A stretch of 64,000 nucleotides of DNA from Undibacterium_A arcticum (GTDB lineage Bacteria > Pseudomonadota > Gammaproteobacteria > Burkholderiales > Burkholderiaceae_D): the NCBI RefSeq assembly GCF_042660705.1, contig NZ_JBHSUQ010000001.1, one strand, 5' to 3'. The notes beneath the pieces were generated by a model, which had not been told where the DNA came from, searched no databases, and saw nothing but the letters and a program-made list of their open reading frames with translations. Below, piece after piece: positions 59,049-64,000 of the stretch. A program made the position numbers and the translations under genes. The first letter of the stretch is position 1. Every line of letters begins with the position of its first letter.

Positions 59049-60026
59049 ATGGATCACAAAACAACGCAATGGCTGCTGTTGGTTATCAGTTTGCCAACAA
59101 ATGGCGCTACAGCGCGCATGCGCATCTGGCGCGCACTGAAATCGCTCGGTTGTGCTTCGTTACGTGACGGCGCTTACCTGCTTCCTCACCGCACGCACCT
59201 ACAGCAGGCGTTTAGCGATTTATCTGCCGAAACGATGCGCGAAGGGGGAAGCGCCTGGCTGCTGACTGTCCATGGCCAGTCCGAAGAGGAGAACGAAGCC
59301 TATCGATCTCTGTTCGACCGCAACGGTGACTATGCCGAACTGCTTCAGGCCATCTCACAGGCCCGCAAGACCTTGACGGGATTGACGCCACAGGAAATTA
59401 CAAAATTGATGCGTAAGCTGCGCCGTGACTACGAAACAGTTCGCGCAATTGATTATTTTCCTGCCGACACTAGTACGCAGGCAGAAGTAGTCTGGATCGA
59501 TTTTGTGAATGCAGCGGACAGCATCTTGTCTCCTGACGAGCCGCACGCGGTGAGTGCCCCGATTGCGCGCCGGAACATAAGCGATTACCAAGGACGCACC
59601 TGGGCGACTCGTTGCCGTCTCTGGGTAGATCGGGTGGCCAGCGCATGGCTGATTCGGCGCTTTATCGATCGAGAAGCGCGCTTCCTTTGGCTGGACTCTC
59701 CTGAGCATTGCCCGGCTGACGCGTTAGGTTTCGATTTCGACGGCGCGGCATTCACCCATATTGGGGACCGCGTGAGCTTCGAGGTATTGCTCGCCAGTTT
59801 TGGACTGGAAGCAGATCGCGGCTTGTTTCGACTTGGTGCGATGGTGCATGTGCTCGACGTAGGCAATGGTTTCGTGCCGGAAGCCAATGGCTTCGAAGCG
59901 ATGCTGGCCGGTGCGCGTCAACGCACGGTCGACGACGACCAACTGTTAGCGGAGATCAGCGTCGTACTCGATTCGCTGTACGCGCATTTTTCCAATGATC
60001 CGCAAACCTCGCAAACAAAACGCTAG
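59049..60026 (+). CDS. chrB: Chromate resistance regulator ChrB
   Basis: A 325-residue ChrB with two parts: an N-terminal regulatory domain (LLVISLPTNGATARMRIWRALKSLG) and a C-terminal domain (RTWATRCRLWVDRVASAWLI; FIDREARFLWLDSPEHCPADALGFDFDGAAFTH) shared with the gene at 62000. ChrB senses chromate and controls the chr operon in Ochrobactrum and Cupriavidus. It is followed by chrA after nine bases. The gene is intact. Confidence 0.9.
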   Translation: MDHKTTQWLLLVISLPTNGATARMRIWRALKSLGCASLRDGAYLLPHRTHLQQAFSDLSAETMREGGSAWLLTVHGQSEEENEAYRSLFDRNGDYAELLQAISQARKTLTGLTPQEITKLMRKLRRDYETVRAIDYFPADTSTQAEVVWIDFVNAADSILSPDEPHAVSAPIARRNISDYQGRTWATRCRLWVDRVASAWLIRRFIDREARFLWLDSPEHCPADALGFDFDGAAFTHIGDRVSFEVLLASFGLEADRGLFRLGAMVHVLDVGNGFVPEANGFEAMLAGARQRTVDDDQLLAEISVVLDSLYAHFSNDPQTSQTKR

Positions 60027-60035
60027 GGAGAACGC

Positions 60036-61217
60036 ATGGAGACTGCCAAACAAACCGTATCGAAACCAACCTATACCTTGTGGCAACTCGCCCTCTACTT
60101 TCTGAAGCTGGGCACATGGGGATTCGGCGGCCCGGTCGCGTTGGTCGGCTATATGCGCCGTGACCTGGTCGATGCCCGTCACTGGATCAGCGACGAAGAT
60201 TACAAGGAAGGGCTCGCATTGTCGCAGCTCGCGCCCGGGCCGCTGGCGGCCCAATTGGGCATTTATCTTGGTTTCGTGCATTACCGGCTGCTCGGCGCGA
60301 CGCTGACCGGCATTGCCTTCGTCCTACCCTCTTTTCTGATGGTGGTCGCGCTAGGCTGGGCCTATCTGCATTTTGGCGGGCTGCCGTGGATGCAAGCTGT
60401 TTTTTACGGCGTGGGTGCTGCTGTCATCGGCATCATCGCGATCAGTGCGCAGAAGCTGACTGTCAAAAGCGTGCGCAAGGACAAATTGCTGTGGGCGATT
60501 TATCTTTTGCTCGTTGCGGTTACTGTAATCACCGAATCCGAAATGGCGTGGCTGTTCCTTGCATCGGGCGTCTTGGTCTGGTTCTTGCGCGCACCGCCGA
60601 AATGGCTCAACAAAAGCAGTCTCAATGCTGCCGCTCTGACGCAACTACCGATGACAAGCGCTTGGCTCGGTGGTGTGGACGCCTCCTTGCTGGTGCAGAT
60701 TGGGGTGTATTTCACCAAGGCCGGCGCCTTCGTGTTTGGCTCGGGCCTGGCCATCGTCCCATTCCTGTATGGCGGCCTGGTTACCGAACATCACTGGCTG
60801 ACCGAAAAGCAGTTTGTCGACGCCGTCGCCGTCGCGATGATTACCCCCGGCCCGGTGGTCATCACCGTCGGTTTCATCGGTTATCTGATTGCCGGCCTGG
60901 GCGGTGCCACGATCGCAGCGCTCGCAACATTCCTGCCGTGTTTCCTGGTTACTGTGATCGCGGCACCGTATTTCAAGAAGTACGGCAAGGTGCCCGGCAT
61001 GCTCGCCTTTGTCGATGGCATTACCGCTGCGGCGATTGGCGCAATCACCGGGTCGGTGATTGTGATCGCCAAGCGATCGATCATCGACATTCCCACTGCG
61101 CTGATCGCTGTGATCACGGTCGCGCTGCTGTGGAAATTCAAGAAGCTGCAGGAACCGGTCATCGTCGCCGCGGCGGCGGTGCTCGGCTTGATCATTTATC
61201 CGCTATTGAAGCACTAA
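60036..61217 (+). CDS. chrA: Chromate transporter ChrA
   Basis: CHR-family chromate efflux protein of 393 residues with two homologous halves. Each half has the motif region FLKLGTWGFGGPVALVGYM / FTKAGAFVFGSGLAIVPFL and SQLAPGPLAAQLGIYLG / MITPGPVVITVGFIGYLIAGL. It pumps chromate outward across the inner membrane. AGGGAG precedes the ATG. Confidence 0.95.
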   Translation: METAKQTVSKPTYTLWQLALYFLKLGTWGFGGPVALVGYMRRDLVDARHWISDEDYKEGLALSQLAPGPLAAQLGIYLGFVHYRLLGATLTGIAFVLPSFLMVVALGWAYLHFGGLPWMQAVFYGVGAAVIGIIAISAQKLTVKSVRKDKLLWAIYLLLVAVTVITESEMAWLFLASGVLVWFLRAPPKWLNKSSLNAAALTQLPMTSAWLGGVDASLLVQIGVYFTKAGAFVFGSGLAIVPFLYGGLVTEHHWLTEKQFVDAVAVAMITPGPVVITVGFIGYLIAGLGGATIAALATFLPCFLVTVIAAPYFKKYGKVPGMLAFVDGITAAAIGAITGSVIVIAKRSIIDIPTALIAVITVALLWKFKKLQEPVIVAAAAVLGLIIYPLLKH

Positions 61218-61267
61218 ACCGCGGCATTGTGCCTTCGGCATGTATCGAACGAAACGAGAGGATTACC

Positions 61268-61882
61268 ATGACGACCCCATCTACCGCAACGTATCAGATG
61301 AAGCCACTCTCATGCGATCCCGCCAAACTTCCAGGCCTGTCGGAAAAACTGATCGTCAGTCACTACGAAAACAATTACGGCGGCGCGGTAAAGCGGCTCA
61401 ACGCCATTAGCGCGCAACTCGCCGCCCTTGATGTAGCGGCTGCCCCAGTGTTCGTGTTGAACGGCCTCAAGCGTGAAGAATTAATTGCTGCCAATTCGAT
61501 GATTCTGCATGAAGTGTATTTCGACAGCCTCGGTGAACCTGGCTCCTTGCAAGGTGACATAGCCGCAGCCATCACAAAGGATTTCGGCAGCGTCGAGCGC
61601 TGGCAAGCGGAATTCACCGCCATGGGCAAGGCATTGGGTGGCGGTTCGGGGTGGGTATTGCTGACATATTCGCCGCGCGATGGCAGGCTCGTCAACCAGT
61701 GGGCCTGCGACCATGCGCACACGCTCGCCGGCGCCACGCCGATTCTCGCACTCGACATGTATGAGCACTCGTATCACATCGATTATGGCGCGAAAGCGGC
61801 AGCGTACGTGGATGCCTTTATGCAGAACATCCACTGGGCCAAAGTGGGGGAACGTTATGCAAGGTGTGGACAGATTGACTGA
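61268..61882 (+). CDS. chrC: Iron superoxide dismutase-family protein ChrC
   Basis: A 204-residue Fe/Mn superoxide dismutase homologue. Metal-ligand regions are VSHYENNYGGAVKRLN (H), NSMILHEVYFDS (H) and DMYEHSYHIDYGAK (D and H). Its place right after chrB-chrA matches ChrC of known chromate operons, which removes superoxide made during chromate reduction. GAGAGGATT precedes the ATG. Confidence 0.88.
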   Translation: MTTPSTATYQMKPLSCDPAKLPGLSEKLIVSHYENNYGGAVKRLNAISAQLAALDVAAAPVFVLNGLKREELIAANSMILHEVYFDSLGEPGSLQGDIAAAITKDFGSVERWQAEFTAMGKALGGGSGWVLLTYSPRDGRLVNQWACDHAHTLAGATPILALDMYEHSYHIDYGAKAAAYVDAFMQNIHWAKVGERYARCGQID

Positions 61883-61999
61883 TCGGTGTGCCACTGCCGG
61901 CTGTGGAACGCACCGCGTGCCGCGGGATGGATCACGGTCTGCTGTGCGCTTGGACGCTTGACGGCAAACCTGATAGATTAACAAAGAGGAGGTCAACCC

Positions 62000-62455
62000 A
62001 TGAAATGGGTCACCCGTGAACGTCCGAAGATCGACCGCATTGCCTGTCCGTGACTGATTGCGCGTTTCATCGACCAGGAACCGGAATTTCTCTATGTGTC
62101 GGCGCAGGACGTGCTCAAGGTCGCCGAGGAGACCGGCGCGATTCCCTACGATATTCCCGGCGTGGAGATGTCGCACGATGGCGATCTGTGCAGCTTCGAT
62201 GCCTTCCTCAAAAAATACGGCCTTACCGATCCGGCTTTGCAGCAACTGGCCGTCATCGTTCGCGGTGCAGATACGTCGCAGCTGGATCTGACACCGCAAT
62301 CGCCAGGGCTGCATGCACTTTCGCTTGGGCTATCGCAAACGTTTTCCGATGATCATGAGACGCTTAAACACGGTGTGGTGATGTACGACGCGCTGTACGC
62401 CTGGTGCCAGCACTGTCAGGCCGAAACGCACAAGTGGCCACCGAAAATGAGCTAA
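62000..62455 (+). CDS. ChrB C-terminal-domain protein with in-frame TGA at codon 18
   Basis: A 151-residue frame beginning MKWVTRERPKIDRIACP after a strong AGAGGAGG site, then TGA (62051-62053), then LIARFIDQEPEFLYV and FKKYGL-like segments to the end (CQHCQAETHKWPPKMS). The equivalent place in the upstream ChrB and in relatives is tryptophan (AWLIRRFID / CPWLIARFID), so TGG has become TGA. The rest is intact in the same frame. It may be a pseudogene by one substitution or a sequence error. The domain is common in chromate resistance clusters; its biochemical role is unknown. Confidence 0.75.
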
Positions 62456-62617
62456 CGCTGCTCCCCGCCATCGGCCTTTAGGAGCATCATGTTCGTGAAC
62501 AATAAATTGACTGGCCCGCGCATCGTCCTGGTCGAACGGTATAGGGCCTTAAACAGACTTGCAGCACGGTAATGATGGTCGACGGTTTCAGGCGCTAATT
62601 GCTGCCTCGCAGAAGGG

Positions 62618-63139
62618 CTAGACCGGCTCAGACCCGGCCCATGCCAGCGCGCCAAACAGGTCCAGGTGGGTCAGATACAGTCGCAGGTCGAACTCGACCT
62701 GGTGATAGTCGGGCTGCATGTACTCGCACAACTTGTAGAACGCCTTGTTGTGTTCTTTCCTTCAGGTGCGCCAGTTCATGCACCGCGATCATCTGCAGAA
62801 ATTCCGGCGGCGCCTCGCGAAACAAACCGGCGATGCGAATTTCGTGCTTGGCCTTGAGCTTGCCGCCTTGCACGCGCGAGATAGTGGTGTGCAGACCAAG
62901 CGCATGCTGGATCACATGGATCTTGCTGTCGAACGTGACTTTGCTGATCGGTTCGGCGCCGCGCAGGTGGGCGTTCTTCAACTCCATCACATAGTCATAC
63001 AGCGCCTTGTCGGTGCGGATCTGGTGCCGCATCGGATACTTTTTAACAGCAGCGCCGACAGCCGTTCCTGCGCGATCAGGGTGCGCACTTGCTGTTGCAG
63101 GTGATCCGAATAGCCGGACAGGTATTTCAGTGCTTGCAT
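62618..63139 (-). CDS. YgjP/UTP-pyrophosphatase-like M48-type metallopeptidase-fold protein (two frameshifts)
   Basis: About 173 residues. Corrected sequence runs MQALKYLSGYSDHLQQQVRT, KKYPMRHQIRTDKALYDY, and the zinc motif AVHELAHLKEKEHNKAFY (HExxH), ending FGALAWAGSEPV. Frameshifts: T5 at 63040-63044 (six expected) and missing bases around 62754-62761 where AAAAGG has become AAAG. This is the DUF45 (YgjP) family, whose members combine a gluzincin fold with reported nucleotide phosphatase activity in E. coli YgjP. Confidence 0.8.
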
Positions 63140-63347
63140 GGAAATTAAGTGTTGTTACGCTGGAAAAGCGCGATTGTGGCATGAACCTGGAAATTGCAGG
63201 TAAATCAACACTTCTGTTTTTGCGAAGTAATTATTCAAATATCTTCCATTTTTCAATAGCCAGGATTTGGCTACCATCTGTTGGTCGTCTCGGAACCGGG
63301 GCGATGCAGGCTCGGCCTGCACTGCAGAACCCACTCTAGGAGTTGCC

Positions 63348-64000
63348 ATGAAAAAATTTTTGCTCACCCTCATGCTTGCAGTGACTGCGATGTCGCTCGT
63401 ACTGCCGGAGGCACAAGCCCGGCGCATGGGCGGTGGCGGCTCGATCGGCAAGCAGTCGCAAAATGTGTCGCGCCAGGCGCCGCTGCAACAGAGTCAGGCC
63501 AATACCGCGACCAATAGCGCGCAAGCTGCGCCGGCCGCCGCGGCAGGCGCCACTGCGGCCGCTGCGGCAAAACCGCCCAGCCGCTGGAAGGGCATGCTGG
63601 GCGGCGCCTTGCTCGGCCTCGGTCTGGGCGCATTGTTCTCCAGCCTCGGTCTGGGCGGCGCGATGGGCAGTATGTTGAGCAGCATGCTGATGATCGGTTT
63701 GCTGGCGATGGCGGCCTTGTTTGCGTTCCGCATGTTTCAGAACCGCAAGAATGGCAATCAGGCCGCAGCGGGATTCGCGAACGCCTATAGCACTGCAGGC
63801 GTCGCGCCGGCGTCATCGACCTCGGTGATCGGTTCGCGCCTGGAGCCGCAAGCCCAGCCGAGCGCCTTGCAATCGCTGCCGCTGGCATCTGGCACCGCTG
63901 CCAGCAACGCGGCACCGTGGGGTATTCCGGCTGATTTTGACGTGCCCGGATTTTTGCGCCACAGCAAGACTTATTACATCCGGCTGCAAGCGGCGTGGGA
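63348..64000 (+). CDS. Tim44-like domain membrane protein (3' end outside window)
   Basis: The open frame runs off the right edge after 217 codons. It has a signal peptide (MKKFLLTLMLAVTAMSLVLP ending AQA), a Gly/Gln/Ala-rich low-complexity segment, two glycine-rich hydrophobic helices (MLGGALLGLGLGALFSSLG), a short basic loop (MFQNRKNG) and then DFDVPGFLRHSKTYYIRLQ, the start of a Tim44-like domain. Such proteins are common in betaproteobacteria; their function is not established. The start follows AGGAGTT. Confidence 0.82.
   Translation, partial: MKKFLLTLMLAVTAMSLVLPEAQARRMGGGGSIGKQSQNVSRQAPLQQSQANTATNSAQAAPAAAAGATAAAAAKPPSRWKGMLGGALLGLGLGALFSSLGLGGAMGSMLSSMLMIGLLAMAALFAFRMFQNRKNGNQAAAGFANAYSTAGVAPASSTSVIGSRLEPQAQPSALQSLPLASGTAASNAAPWGIPADFDVPGFLRHSKTYYIRLQAAW

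Noticed and set aside
62051..62053. Selenocysteine or other recoding at the TGA
   Set aside because: Relatives have Trp here and no recoding hairpin is apparent; a single G-to-A change explains it.

Overview
The window looks like a betaproteobacterial chromosome segment, most likely Burkholderiales and probably Oxalobacteraceae. The reasons are the ThiC/ThiG/DadA sequence style, the chr operon, the REP-like palindromes and the moderate-to-high GC. This placement is inference from protein style, not a database result. One caveat applies throughout: over twenty genes carry a frameshift, nearly always a 1-2 base change in a mononucleotide run. I annotate these as single genes across the break and suspect sequencing or assembly error rather than mass pseudogenisation.

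Region 1 (1-16320, + strand) is an aerobic CoA-thioester pathway for an aromatic acid, best read as 2-aminobenzoate (anthranilate). It has a CoA ligase, a periplasmic binding protein, a fused flavin monooxygenase/old-yellow-enzyme reductase (2-aminobenzoyl-CoA monooxygenase/reductase type), an SDR, a MarR regulator, enoyl-CoA hydratase, acyl-CoA dehydrogenase, two hotdog thioesterases, a RidA-like deaminase, 3-hydroxyacyl-CoA dehydrogenase, glutaryl-CoA dehydrogenase and a thiolase. Together they would take the ring to acetyl-CoA via glutaryl-CoA. A terminator separates these from etfB-etfA, the electron acceptor for the dehydrogenases.

Region 2 (about 16.4-40.4 kb) looks like an accessory island. 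Its left edge holds a recombinase-like fragment and a 172-bp element with perfect 29-bp inverted ends; its right edge holds an IS5-type transposase remnant. It encodes what appears to be a complete sulfoacetate dissimilation route: SauU uptake, SauT activation, SauS reduction to sulfoacetaldehyde, Xsc desulfonation to acetyl phosphate plus sulfite, Pta to acetyl-CoA, SorAB sulfite oxidation, and TauE plus two YeiH/UPF0324 proteins as candidate sulfite/sulfate exporters. Two IclR regulators sit divergent to xsc and to sauU. A yeiH-dadA gene pair occurs twice, the first copy with dadA truncated at the inverted-repeat element. Between the two halves lie a CobS/CobT-like chaperone pair and a gutted thiamine operon: TPP riboswitch, 5' stub of thiC fused in frame to thiG, and a 5' stub of thiE.

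Region 3 (40.5-58 kb) is mostly housekeeping: dusA, a DUF445 protein, an RluA-type pseudouridine synthase, trhO, a CDF metal transporter, an RND pump with its adaptor, an alpha/beta hydrolase with an M14 peptidase, an RsuA/RluF-type pseudouridine synthase with an altered catalytic residue, ygiQ and an MFS transporter.

Region 4 (58-64 kb) holds a small secreted LamG/DUF1080-like protein, a chromate resistance operon (chrB, chrA, chrC and a ChrB-like gene with a nonsense codon), a YgjP-type metalloprotease-fold protein and the start of a Tim44-domain membrane protein.
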